Assembly: GCA_964036315.1 (NCBI GenBank) | Contig: OZ038498.1 | Span: 4,534,501 to 4,598,500, forward strand | DNA length: 64,000 nt | Reading direction: 5' to 3' | DNA from: Acanthosepion esculentum | Taxonomy: Eukaryota > Mollusca > Cephalopoda > Sepiida > Sepiidae | Part shown: positions 43,977 to 54,332 of the stretch, piece by piece | Position numbering within the stretch: position 1 is the first letter of the stretch | How the letters are laid out: each line of letters starts with the position of its first letter | Position numbers and translations under genes: made by a program | The notes under the pieces: generated by a model | Seen by the model: only the letters and a program-made list of their open reading frames with translations | Told to the model about the DNA's origin: nothing | The model's database searches: none

Positions 43977-44000
43977 CCCCACACACACACACAACACACA
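43977..44000. repeat. (CA)n tract
   Basis: Short CA run inside the FLYWCH relic. Confidence 0.9.
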
Positions 44001-44299
44001 CCAGCTCCTGTAGATCTTCAAGAGTTACGCTGGTGATGAGTTGTCTTGGAGTTGAGTTGGCATGAAGATGAGTCGGTGGCGTTGAGTTGGCGGTGCTGAG
44101 TCGTCTTGCACCGTACTGAAAACTCTTCGGAATTTCCTACATGGGCCACTTAAATGAAACTGCCAGGAAACCAATCAGACAGATTTCGTTTATTAAGTTC
44201 TGACATATATTCGTTCGTTTTATCTGATACTCTGCGAACAATAATCTTTCGTGACGCTTTTTGCTTCTTAGTGACTCTGATCATCTTCGCACAATATGT

Positions 44300-44760
44300 T
44301 ACCTCTTTGAGATGGAATACCAAGTAGACAAGAATGAGCATGTTAGACATCTACTTCTCTTTGCTTTTAATCAAGGAAACAAAACTACCAAAGCTGCTCG
44401 AGACATTTGTGCTGTCTACGATGCTGACATCGATACCGACAGAATGGCACATAATGGTACCTCTTTGGGATGAAATACCAAGTAGACAAGAATGAGCATG
44501 TTAGACATCTACTTCTCTTTGCTTTTAATCACGGTCACAAAACTGCCAAAGCTGCTCGAGAAATTTGTGCTGCCTACGATGCTGACATCGATACCGACAG
44601 AATGGCACATAATGGTACCTCTTTGGGATGAAATACCAACAAGACAAAACTGCCAAAGCTGCTCGGGACATTTGTGCTGTGTACGGTGATTACTCCATTA
44701 TAGACAGAATGGAACAGGTATTATTTTCCTGTTTCAAGGAACTCACTGACTCTCCAACTC
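44300..44760 (+). mobile_element. mariner N-terminal HTH fragment, tandemly triplicated
   Basis: MEYQVDKNEHVRHLLLFAFN, QGNKTTKAARDICAVYDADI is the first helix-turn-helix of a mariner-type transposase. The ~194-bp segment recurs from ~44468 with NHGHKTAKAAREICAAYDAD, and a shorter third copy from ~44630 has QDKTAKAARDICAVYGDYS, then SFKEL.DSP-like codons. The junction word GGCACATAATGGTACCTCTT ends each unit. Confidence 0.85.
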
Positions 44761-44784
44761 AATTGCACGTGCAGATTAAAGAAA

Positions 44785-44875
44785 CACCGCGCTAGGCCAC
44801 TAGCTCAGAAGACGGCAAATTCTCATGTTAGTGGCTTTATTGTCTTGCTTGGGGTGAAATGTTTAAAAAGAACGA
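44785..44875 (+). mobile_element. CR1-like LINE 3' stub
   Basis: Only the last ~60-90 bases: GTTAGTGGCTTTATTGTCTT, GCTTGGGGTGAAATG, TTTAAAAAG. Confidence 0.75.
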
Positions 44876-44999
44876 ATATATATAATAACCTAATAAGTAA
44901 CTTGGAATTTTTAACTGTAATCGGGTTGCTTAATTTTGCGTAAAAATTACTAATCATGTTGAGTTACATAATTATTACATATTCGACACATATGTGAAT

Positions 45000-45260
45000 G
45001 GGTGATTGTTTTCCACACTACAACCTCTTTCCTCACAGACGAAATGTTGCTAGTCTCTTGCTATTCTATCGCTATTTTCATGGTAGATATTCAGATGAGC
45101 TACATTCCTTAGTTTCACCACTCCAGACATTCACATCTAAAACTCGTCATGGCTTGTACACAGGGTCAATTCATCCTCATTTATTTCGTATATCATTTGT
45201 AAGGAAGAAGTTACAGCACCCAGATAGATATGTCAGCAATACTCTATTTTTGGTCTGACC
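45000..45260 (+). mobile_element. CR1-like LINE C-terminal fragment
   Basis: Codons for HRRNVASLLLFYRYFHGRYS, DELHSLVSPLQTFTSKTRHG. It then departs from the other copies (LYTGSIHPHLFRISFVRKK), either a different subfamily or a fusion. Confidence 0.75.
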
Positions 45261-46189
45261 GAACTTTCTGGGGCGATATGAGGGGGAGTGACCCTTTTTT
45301 TAGCGTCTTTAGCCACGGATCGTATATATGAATTCCACTTGATGTCTGGGGGTAAGTTCGAGGCCCAAGAGATGCTCAAAGTAGCCTCATTGCATACATT
45401 AAAAAAAATGGATAGAATGGATGCTACTAGGTGTTTCTACTTTGTTCTTAGACTGATCTGTTGTCTCCCTGCATTGGCTTCAAGACAAGCATATCATTCA
45501 CAAAGTCGTCTTTCATTTTACGCAAACAATACATCTTTGTATGTACTTGTAAAATCTGAGATATATTAAACGCTACAAAAATCTTCTTTTTTTTACGATT
45601 TACGGCTCTCTTTTCCAAGTCAAACGTGTATTTGATCTGTATGTATTTTTTTGTCTCCCTGTTCATTTTCTTGTTTGGACATGCAGTGCCTCCTGAGGTT
45701 CCTACTGGAATGTAAACCAGCAGAGACTGTTAATCGATGTCAACATGAAGCGTGAAAAAAACTTGAAATCACAAAAATCAATTACTGTTTTATTTGGCTT
45801 TTTTATTTTATTATTATTATATCATCATCGTCATTATTATTATTATTATCATTATTATTATTATTTGCTGTTGTTTTCTTTTTACTGACTTGTCTCCATG
45901 GAGATAATAATCACAATAAACGCGATGCAATATTTTTACTCCAAGGTTACTGCAGATTTTACATGAACAAAACATAATTTTTTAAAAATTGCTTCTCCTT
46001 TTACATTTCAAAGTTGTTGTTCTAGGAGATTAGTTACTTGTAACGAGCCTCCCCATCCCAGCACTTTGATTTGAACCGCTAACTTTTGATTATCAATCTT
46101 CAAAAGTAATAATGGTTATTTTATTTCAAATTTGCACGTTCGTACCCTAGATTAATTAACAAGTACCTACTGTATTTACTGAAAATAAG
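45261..46189. other. Unassigned, with (ATT)n
   Basis: ATT/ATC repeats at ~45815-45866. No recognisable gene. Confidence 0.45.
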
Positions 46190-46305
46190 ACTTCTTCGTA
46201 TTCTTCTTCCATGTGACGTGTACCTTCATGGCGTGGGCAATCATGGCTCTTCACAACTTCCTTCTGTAGCTCTTAGCAATGTTTATCTTCTTACTCTCTC
46301 TCCTA

Positions 46306-46336
<31 letters not shown>

Positions 46337-47165
46337 TTTCTCTCTCTCTCTCTCTCTCACTCTCTCCTACTCTTTTCTGTTATCCATTCAATAATAACAT
46401 AATCAAAATTTTAACGTTTCGCACGACTTCAAACAAAAAGTTAGGAAGGAAGCCTTTATTAATACTGGAAAAAGCGATAACATTTACCGGATTTGAGAAA
46501 CCTGTATTCCTGGAAAAAATCGTTTTAATTCAAAGACTTTATAAACTTCAACCGACGATAGCACTGGCTGCTCGGTCAATGAATGCTGAATGTTTCCTTA
46601 TAAGGAAACGGCTACTGTTACTATTACCATTTATATTACATAAGCTCGTTAAATATGCTATGAGTAGTTCATCTTTGTCCTTTTTGCTTTCTATATATTC
46701 TGCAGGAGTAAAAACTCCCAAGCCTTCACTCACAGAAATAACAACTGTCAGTTTCTGATTTTAAATATAATCCTGTTTTTATTGGGTTCTGTTTCCCCTT
46801 AAAGCGTCGTTAAAAAAACTCCATCCACTGTGCTCTCAGCATGTTTCTGTAAAACCACATCGCACTTGGTTCAAGTTTTCTCTTCTTCTGTGATGAGATT
46901 GTCCAGCACTAACTGGCATACAGGAGCAGTGACATTACATAGTTGTTGAGCATTCTTTGTTTCGAATGAAAACATCTTGTTTCTTAATACTTTTACTTGA
47001 TGCATTTTTCGTTATTTCAATACAACTTCGTATAGCGGTGTCACATTTTCCGCTATCTGCTAAAACCCTTCCGAGACAGTTAAATTTACGTACTTGTTTG
47101 ATTTTGCACATTTCCAGTGTGTAACTTTGCATTTTGGTCTCTTTCTCTTGCTGACTAACATATGT
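46190..47165 (-). mobile_element. RTE-like LINE relic split by ~430-bp foreign segment
   Basis: The inverse 3' end (ATGTGACGTGTACCTTCATG, GCAATCATGGCTCTTCAC) is at 46205-46280. A (CT)n/(CA)n tract follows at 46298-46372. An unrelated segment at ~46390-46800 is followed by LINE codons again: ATCCACTGTGCTCTCAGCAT, GATGAGATTGTCCAGCACTA and minus-strand IKQVRKFNCLGRVLADSGKC. The middle segment has open frames on both strands that I cannot identify. Confidence 0.75.
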
Positions 47166-47296
47166 TGGAATCTATTATATGTCGGGGTTACTACCGTTAT
47201 AGTAAATTTTAGTGCAAACTGTTAAAGAAAAGGCTTAGACGAAAGTTAAAGCAATAACAATATTTATTATTATTACAAAAAAGTAATAAAGACATC

Positions 47297-47356
47297 GTCC
47301 ACTCCTACATAGAATGTGTAGCGGGATTTGATCTGACGGGCTTTACCATTCAGCTA
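47297..47356 (-). pseudogene. tRNA-like relic or SINE head
   Basis: On the minus strand TGTAGCTGAATGGTAAAGC (a good A box) and AGATCAAATCCCGCTACA (decayed B box/T-arm). The spacing is too short for an intact tRNA. Confidence 0.6.
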
Positions 47357-47477
47357 CAGAGAAGCGTCTGCTTAGCAAAGTCCAAATTACTGTTTATAAA
47401 CACACAATCTTCGACGATTTTTCTCGATCGATCATATCTGCCCACGAAACACATCTTAACGTAAAAATGACGACATA

Positions 47478-47583
47478 TAATGAAATGGATTAAGTCCGAC
47501 AATTATTTAATATATTTTCTGTTTATACATTATCTTTATAAACATAAATATATATAATAATTGTCAGACTTAATCCATTTCAT

Positions 47584-47584
<1 letters not shown>
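47478..47584. repeat. ~33-bp inverted repeat
   Basis: ATGAAATGGATTAAGTCCGA...AATTATT at 47478-47510 pairs with 47551-47584 with one mismatch. The interior is AT-rich. Confidence 0.85.

Positions 47585-47587
<3 letters not shown>

Positions 47588-47641
<54 letters not shown>
47588..47641. repeat. (TA)n microsatellite
   Basis: About 27 TA units, abutting the inverted-repeat transposon. Confidence 0.97.
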
Positions 47642-47642
<1 letters not shown>

Positions 47643-47644
<2 letters not shown>

Positions 47645-48010
47645 AGGGTATCCATAACGTTCGTGTGCGCTTTAAAAAAAATTATAACTTTATTTGTATT
47701 TGCGATAGAAATAATCTGTAAAAAAATGTTATAAAGTTTAATGTGCCTGGTTTTAAGTATAGCTAAAATAACTAATGCGATTTCAGGCATTACTGTAAAT
47801 CAGTTGGCAAATGTTTTCCGTGAACTGCAAATTCGTATTACCCTTTGTATTGCTAATGATGGAGGACATGTGGAAACTTAAATAAAATTTCAATAAAACC
47901 TTAAAAAATATAGATTTACTTCTTTCTAATCCTTTTTACAAATTATTTCTATCGCAAATACAAATAAAGTAATAAATTTATTAAAGTGCACACGAACTTT
48001 ATGGACACCC

Positions 48011-48013
<3 letters not shown>
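47643..48013. mobile_element. ~370-bp Tc1/mariner-type deletion derivative with ~80-bp TIRs
   Basis: Left ACAGGGTATCCATAACGTTC and right (inverse) ACAGGGTGTCCATAAAGTTC open ~80-bp inverted repeats that extend through TTATTTGTATTTGCGATAGA. Inside, 47795-47881 (+) encodes VNQLANVFRELQIRITLCIA, NDGGHVET and a stop. This is a transposase C-terminus typical of Tc1/mariner-type elements (R..CI..NGGHVE). So the element kept its ends and the last ~28 codons. (TA)n arrays lie on both sides. Confidence 0.85.

Positions 48014-48014
<1 letters not shown>

Positions 48015-48075
<61 letters not shown>
48015..48075. repeat. (TA)n microsatellite
   Basis: About 28 TA units, abutting the right TIR of the preceding element. 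Confidence 0.97.
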
Positions 48076-48082
<7 letters not shown>

Positions 48083-48207
48083 GTCAGTCTCATGCAAATT
48101 AATGTATATCTGGATACCTGCCTTAGAACGATTATCTAGATTTAATATGCAAGAATTAAACACATTAAGAGGGGTGTCATTGCTCATCCGGTGAGCAATG
48201 ACTAACC

Positions 48208-48248
48208 CCCCCACACACACACACACCACCACCACCACCACCACCACC
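48208..48248. repeat. (CA)n-(CAC)n tract
   Basis: CA units followed by seven CAC units. Confidence 0.95.
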
Positions 48249-48494
48249 TGATATTTTCATGCCAACATTAAAAGTGAGTGTTTCGGGTATGTTTTTGGCA
48301 CATGATATAGGCTGCAGTTTATCCATTCATATACTTGTAAAATTCCATAATGCTCATTAATAAACACTTTCAAATAACTGTCTTACTTGATCGAATTATT
48401 AATAAATTTAGAACAAGCCTGCAATAAAGTAACCGAACCTTTCACCTCCAGATACGGATTAAAATTTCGAAGTGACACATCAAAAATTAGGAAA

Positions 48495-48682
48495 ATGTGT
48501 GTGTATCTATTTGTGTGTGTGTCTGTATGTGTGTGTCTGTTTGTGTGTGTGTCTGTTTGTTTGTGTGTCTGTGTGTGTGTCTATGTGTGTGCCTGTGTGT
48601 GTGTCTGTGTGTGTCTGTTTGTGTATGTGTGTGTGTGTGTGTGTGTCTGTTTGTGTGTGTGTCTGTGTGTGTGTGTTTATTT
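48495..48682. repeat. (GT)n with CTGT/TTTGT interruptions
   Basis: About 190 bases of GT interspersed with TCTG. Cys/Val-rich frames are artefacts. Confidence 0.97.
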
Positions 48683-48751
48683 GATTTTAAATGAAAAGGA
48701 GAAATTACAATACATATTTTGCTAAGAGAGAACAACGCGAGAACACCAAAA

Positions 48752-49130
48752 TGCCGGCTTTGGATGGTTGTTTAGCGGCATATCAACACCTCCGTGGGTT
48801 ATTTAATGCTGAAATCCAAATATTTTGTACGCAATTTTTATTTTTGCAGATAATAATAGTTGTGACAGAAATCTTATTAATTGGAGTGGGGGGGATTCAT
48901 ACCCCTTTCCTAAGGGTAAAATTGTACGTAAGTGAATATAACACGAAATTAGAAATTGACTCACCGATTAACAATTCTGAGTAATTATCCATTACACCAC
49001 GCGCACGTCCAATCTTACAGCCCCCGATATTCCTGAGCGTCACTCATCTAGGGTCTGACCAGGTTTGACATTGCTTAACTTCGGTGATCGCAAAGGAACA
49101 AGTGTTTCAACGTGATGGGTCCGTAAGCCC
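48752..49130 (-). mobile_element. 5S rRNA-tRNA composite SINE, copy 1
   Basis: Minus strand, 5' to 3': 5S rRNA-like head 49130-49017 (ATCACCGAAGTTAAGCAATG, CCTGGTCAGACCCTAGATGA, GTGACGCTCAGGAATATCGG), tRNA-like part ~49012-48930 (GTGCGCGTGGTGTAATGGAT as A-box region; GGTGAGTCAATTTCTAATTT as eroded B box), body (TTCACTTACGTACAATTTTA, AGGAAAGGGGTATGAATCC) and tail ~48812-48768 (ATTAAATAACCCACGGAGGT, GTTGATATGCCGCTAAACAA). Length ~380 bp. Confidence 0.88.
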
Positions 49131-49184
49131 GAAATATCAGCCTTTCATATTCTGGGGCATTAATTCAGATTTAATTTTCTATTT

Positions 49185-49460
49185 TTTTTTCTTTTTATCA
49201 TTTCACCCCAAGCAAGGCAATAAAGCCACTCAGACGCAAGTGATTACTGAGTGTTAGAGAATATGAGAAAAAATACCTTTAAGAAAGGAGAACAATAAAA
49301 GAACAAGAATTAAGAAGTCAGAAGATAACGATTGACATTGCATTTAATTTTTTGAAGATGAAATTTGACTGGGAAGCAAGAAGTCGAAAGACAATTCTAC
49401 AAGCGAGAAGTGCAAAAGAAGAAACTGTTTATTGGATAAGTTCACCCACTACTCCCCCCT
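49185..49460 (-). mobile_element. CR1-like LINE 3' fragment
   Basis: Inverse of the family 3' end (CATTTCACCCCAAGCAAGGC, AATAAAGCCACT), then the AAGAAGTCGAAAGACAATTC/GCGAGAAGTGCAAAAGAAGA block seen at 5440-5500 and 31490-31530. Confidence 0.82.
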
Positions 49461-49679
49461 CCAAAAAAAAAAGAAAGGAACATTTCCATCCAACTGTGAA
49501 GTTCGGAATGTCTAAATCATCTCTGAAGCGTAAGAGGAAAAACTTTCTGCTTAAAACGTTGATTCATCCGCTGGTAAATATTTTTACGGTCAATGATTTC
49601 TCTATACGAATCACAAAAATAATATTTTTAGTGTTGCTTTAATTGCTGTCAACATTTCGAATCTTATCAAAATATAAAT

Positions 49680-50124
49680 CTGCGTCGCGGTGTTTTTTGT
49701 TTTCAAATGTCTCCTTTCCTAAAAGAATTACTCCCTTCCCAAGCCAATATACATGACTATAAAAAGGTTAAAAATTAAAAGAAATCGGTTACATTCATAA
49801 CTGCATGTTATTTAAAAATATATAATACATGAATTTATTGTATATTGAAATCATTTAAAGATCAATTACATAAAAAATATTCAACATCATTTACTGACTT
49901 TCGTTTATTAGACATTAAATTATGTCGCTTAGCATCTTCCATAATTCATGGAGACTTTTGCCCTGATGAATATTTATAAGCGTCACGTAAATTTACAAAA
50001 AATTGAAAAACTAACATTTTTAATTCTGTGAATAAATACTTGTTGCAAAATAAAATCCTTACATTTGCCTTGAAAAAGTCTATCAGAGGACGAAACTCGT
50101 CGCCTAAGATAAGTTTTCCTTTTA

Positions 50125-50127
<3 letters not shown>
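49680..50127 (+). mobile_element. Dispersed repeat B, copy 2
   Basis: GACTTTTGCCCTGATGAATA, AAAAATTGAAAAACTAAC, CCTTACATTTGCCTTGAAAA, AGTC..GAGGACGAAACTCGTC and GCCTAAGATAAG, in the order seen inverted at 13640-13860. GAC GAAA CTCGTC resembles the 3' half of a Penelope-type hammerhead. The 5' half (CTGATGA) is replaced by TTGAAAA. The AT-rich part before 49940 is tentatively included. Confidence 0.6.
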
Positions 50128-50164
<37 letters not shown>

Positions 50165-50314
50165 TTTATTCATATATATATATATATGTGTGTGTGTATG
50201 TGTGTGTATATATATATCTGTGTGTATATATATATGTGTGTGTGTATGCATGTGCGTCAGTGTGTGTGTGTGTGCACGCGCGTGTGCGCCTCTGTACCTC
50301 TGTATGCGTGTGTG

Positions 50315-50351
<37 letters not shown>

Positions 50352-50375
50352 GTGCGCGTGTGTGTGTGTGTGTGT
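50128..50375. repeat. (TA)n-(GT)n-(CT)n compound microsatellite
   Basis: TA to ~50161, mixed TA/GT to ~50300, CT at ~50317-50347, then GT. Confidence 0.95.
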
Positions 50376-50389
50376 TAAAAATGGGGGCT

Positions 50390-50545
50390 AAAATATGTGT
50401 GCAAACCAGTGTAACGGTTATCGTCACTGAAAACGGAATCGGTAAACAGAGTTCGAATTTCGGATGAAGCAGCTAGTATTCACTAATACCCATGGGAAAG
50501 GCATCAATCTACATCCCTGCGCCCTGTTCCGCCGACAAATATTTT
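50390..50545 (+). mobile_element. SINE fragment
   Basis: GCAAACCAGTGTAACGGTTA (A-box-like), GAGTTCGAATTTCGG (B box) at 50449, then TATTCACTAATACCCATGGG, AAAGGCATCAATC and CATCCCTGCGCCC. Confidence 0.75.
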
Positions 50546-50707
50546 AATTTAAAAAGAAAAGCCTTGTCACTGACATGCCACAATTGTTGATAAGGGAAAT
50601 GTGAATGATCAGAAGGCCAAATCAAGTACCCAGGAACTCACATAAAAATTGATGAGTACAATTATTAAGAATAATTTAAATACTTAATATTGTTTGAAAA
50701 AATCGCT

Positions 50708-50771
<64 letters not shown>
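50708..50771. repeat. (TA)n-(GT)n microsatellite
   Basis: Short TA run then ~23 GT units. Confidence 0.97.
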
Positions 50772-50774
<3 letters not shown>

Positions 50775-50796
50775 CTAACGAAACTTCGTTAAACGG

Positions 50797-50985
50797 AGAA
50801 AAGCCTATCGAAAATAAACTCTTCTCATGTTAATCTCTTCTCATGAAGTCTTACAAGATATTGATAATGACTTCAATACTCATTGGGGCCCGATTATTGC
50901 AATAATCGGGCCCCAATGAGTATTGAAGTCATTATCAATATCCTGTAAGACTTCATGAGAAGAGATTATTTTCGATTGGCTTACG
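50797..50985. repeat. Long near-perfect palindrome without spacer
   Basis: Centre at 50899/50900 (CGATTATTG|CAATAATCG). Arms 50832-50899 and 50900-50967 differ at one position in 68. Beyond that the symmetry continues (TCGAAAATAA, GCC) except for a ~14-bp duplication in the left arm (ACTCTTCTCATGTT). No ORF. Absence of any loop is unusual for a MITE. Confidence 0.92.
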
Positions 50986-51608
50986 TTAGGGTTGATTTAA
51001 GCTAGCAAATATAATAAAGTGGTTTCCATTTTAATAAAGACTCCTTCTTGTTGACAACGCAAACTCTTTTCATTATAAACACTACCCGTGAAGTATTTTT
51101 TTATTGATTCTTTAAACAACGTCCATCTTTCAATGACTATAACAAAAAGTTAAAATGGCTTTACACAGCTTTTGGAAGGGCTAATTAAAACCCCAGAAAA
51201 AAAGATACTGTCTGTAGCCTCAATGTTTCGACTATTCAGTCCTAAAAACCGCCATATCAATAATAGAGATGTCTCCAGGTTTATTCTTTGTTACATGTAA
51301 AAACTTGCATTTTTTAACATGGAAAAAATGATGGCACTTTTGAGCCGTTACTTACCTTTCAATTACGGATCCTTAGGTATTTGAAATTATCTGTTCGAAG
51401 TGGTTACTGATTATTGTTCACTTAGTTATCAGGAAAATGTGTGCCCTGTTTCCTGACTGATCATCGTACACTGAGTGCCGACACCCAAAATCTGTCCGTA
51501 GTTGAGTGAACGGAGGGCAATGGGAAAGAAGGATTTTACTTTCTGCACAAATATAGTGAGGAGGTTGAACAAAAAGAAATACAATAAAATAAAGAGAAAT
51601 GTAAAGAA
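50986..51608. other. Unassigned
   Basis: No gene or repeat recognised. Confidence 0.4.
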
Positions 51609-51677
51609 AGAGTAGATAAAAGAGAGAGAGGGGAAGAGAGAGAGGGGAAGAGAGAGAGGGGAAGAGAGAGAGGGGGG
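51609..51677. repeat. (GA)n/GGGGAA tandem repeat
   Basis: Four ~18-bp units of AGAGAGAGAGGGGAAG. Confidence 0.95.
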
Positions 51678-51854
51678 AACTGATAAATGGATTTATTGTT
51701 AAAGGGAGAGTGTTGTTGAACTCCAGAACAACTGTTGGGTGATGTAAATATATCTCGACTAAGCCACATGATGGCGGATAAACCTGTTGGACAGGAATAG
51801 AAAGGTGGCGAGGAGATGCGTGGGCCGAGGTGGGCCGAGAAAAGATAAAAGCTA

Positions 51855-51899
51855 AGTTGAGGGAGAGAGAAAATTAAGGAGAAAGAAAGAAAGAAATAT

Positions 51900-51932
<33 letters not shown>

Positions 51933-52415
51933 AATATGAAAAAAAAAGAAAGAAAAGGAGTAAAGAAAGAAAAAGAGTAAAGAAATATGGAAAGACAAAG
52001 AAAGAAGTGTAAAGAAAGAAATAGAAAAAGACAAAGAAAGAAACAAACAAACAAAAAGAGTAAAGAAATATGAAAAGACAAAGAAAGAAGAGTAAAGAAA
52101 GAAATAGAAAAAGACAAAGAAAGAAAGAAAGAAAAGTAAAGAAAGAAAAAGAAAAAGAAAGAATATAGTAAAGAAAGGAATTTGAAAAGACAAAGAAAAT
52201 AGAAAAAAGAAAGAAAGGAAGAGAATAAAGAAAGAAATAGAAAAGATATAGAAAGAAAAACAGAAAGAAAGAAAGGAAAAGTGTAAAGAAAGAAATAGAA
52301 AAAGACAAAGAAAGAAAAAGAAAATGGGAAAAAGAAAGAAAGAAATTTAATGAGTATACAATAGGGTTAAAAAGGAGTTAAGAACGAAAGAAAGTAAAGA
52401 AAAAAAGAAAGAACA
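51855..52415. repeat. ~560-bp polypurine (GAAA)n tract
   Basis: Almost pure purines on the plus strand, built from GAAA with recurring ATAGAAAAAGACAAAGAAAG units. Minus-strand Phe/Ser/Leu frames are repeat translations. Confidence 0.97.
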
Positions 52416-52869
52416 GCGAGTAAATAATGAAGGAAAAATGACAAACCGCTGATGAAAGGGAGTGACAAACTATAAACAAAGTCACCCCTTAAGTAAGTAA
52501 ATTACTATCACTGCCTTTTTTTCTGCACAGGTGTTTCTTGTTACTGCTACGAAATTTATATTGCAAACTGGTACACGCAAGAAAAAAATGTTACTTCATT
52601 TGCATGTTTTGTACAGAGACGATATTTTCTATAAGATCTCAACCATAAAGAATGGAAGCAGACAGCGTTAACTCAAGAATAATGGCGTACAGCATTTAAT
52701 AAACTTCGCTTAGTAATGATCAAATCTAAATATGGAAAGTAATAAAAGATTGAGCTGCACAACAGGAGTAGACTTGCCTTGAGAATCAGCATTCGAAATA
52801 TGGGCATTTACTCAGGCTTGGACACTGACCGCTGATGCTAGAGGCAAATACATAACCCACTAAACAGAA
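52416..52869. other. Unassigned
   Basis: No gene or repeat recognised. Confidence 0.4.
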
Positions 52870-53550
52870 ACCAATTGCTTAATAAACTTAATAGAAAGGG
52901 GCGTAAGACAATGATGTGTTTTCTCACCGGACTTATTTAACCTTTACAGAAGGCCGTTCCTGAGAGTACTAAAAGTTCTACTAGGATTTATTATTGATGG
53001 ACATAATCTTAACAATATAAGATATTCAGATGACATAGTATTTATAACAAACACAGAAAGAAAACTGCAGGAACGCTATAGTAAAAGAAAGGGAGAAGAA
53101 AGGACTAACTATGAATTGTAAGATTGTATGGTTGCCAGCAAGAGGAACAGCGAACTACAAAGTGGAGGTACTGAAATCAATCAAGTGCGAAAATTTAAAT
53201 ATCAGAGAAATGTCTTAACAGAAGACGGAAAATATGACACACATTGGCATGGCGGATGATGCTTTCCAAAAGCTAAGCAAAGTATTAAGAAATGGGAAAA
53301 TCTCGTTAGAAACAACAAATACAATACTAAACTGTTATCGGTCTTCTTATAAGGCAATGAATGCTGGACAATCTTCTCAGAGACGAAGAGACTTGAAGCA
53401 AAAGAAATGTTATCCCACAGAAGGATGCTGAGAATACCATGGACTGAGCATGTGAATAATGAGCAATTTAAGAAATTGTGGAGAGACATGACCACCCACG
53501 TCCTGAGTGGACACGGCATACAGATGAAAAAGATTTGTGTTACTACGGAA
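52870..53550 (+). mobile_element. RTE-like LINE relic with RT motif
   Basis: FSPDLF-like codons (TCACCGGACTTATTTAACCT), then IRYSDDIVFITNTERKLQE (motif C), a rearranged cysteine/lysine block, ADDAFQKLSKVLRNGKISLE and RRMLRIPWTEHVNNEQFKKL, ending with CCACGTCCTGAGTGGACACG. Stops and frameshifts throughout. Confidence 0.85.
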
Positions 53551-53654
53551 CCAAACTATCGGAACAGATACAGAAGCAAATTTGTCAGCGAAAAACGATC
53601 TTGCCAACCTTACAATAGAGAGCCTACGATACATTAAATAAACCAGAAGATGCA

Positions 53655-53885
53655 TAGGAATAGTGGAAGTGCCTTTCAGAAATTAAGCAAAGTATAAAGA
53701 GACAGGAAAATATGCTTGAAATCAAAGAAAAGAGAGGTGAATCATTCTGTAATATTTATCCTCCTATGTGACAACGAAAACTGGGTAATCTCCTGATAAA
53801 AAGAGATTTGAAGTCAAAGTGATGTGGTTCTACCGACAAGTAATGAGAATTGTCACAAAGACAACTGAAGAACTATAAGATCAGG
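53655..53885 (+). mobile_element. Second RTE-like LINE fragment
   Basis: SAFQKLSKV, RDRKICLKSKKREVNHSVIF, ILLCDNENWVIS-type codons (usual form LLYGSECWTIS) and RQVMRI-like end. It follows the first relic in the same orientation. Confidence 0.75.
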
Positions 53886-54117
53886 TAATCATAAACGTGA
53901 ATCACGTGAGAGAGTCTAACATCAGCCAATAAAGTATTGGCCGTTAACCTTTCTTTTTCTGGCTAGGCGGAATTACAAATGCATCCATATTAGTTGGATT
54001 CACTTAAAATGTAAGGGTAAAACCGCTTTTCCGATGATCCAATGAGTAAACAAACTGGTACTCCTCTATTTGTTGGATTTGCGAAATTAGAATATTAATC
54101 GACATCCGCCACAAATG

Positions 54118-54262
54118 CAGAAACTTTTTTAATACATTTAACTAAAATGTAAGTTATGACTTTTGATCTAAGTCTATAAAATTAATGTGGAGACCAGGTG
54201 ACATTTTTAATACAATTAACTAAAAAAAAATGATATACTTTGATCTAAGTCTATAACATTGA
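54118..54262. repeat. ~80-bp tandem duplication
   Basis: TTTTTAATACATTTAACTAAA...TTTGATCTAAGTCTATAA occurs twice (from ~54125 and ~54207). Confidence 0.8.
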
Positions 54263-54332
54263 CTAGGAATGCGGTGAATGAGTTGAACTTTTCAATTAAC
54301 TGAAGTAGGATTTTCCAAATGTTGCAGACATA

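Noticed and set aside
48497..48694. Cysteine-rich secreted peptide
   Set aside because: (GT)n repeat translation.
51536..52308. 190-residue Phe/Ser/Leu membrane-like ORF
   Set aside because: Complement of a polypurine tract. Hydrophobicity comes from TTC/TTT codons.
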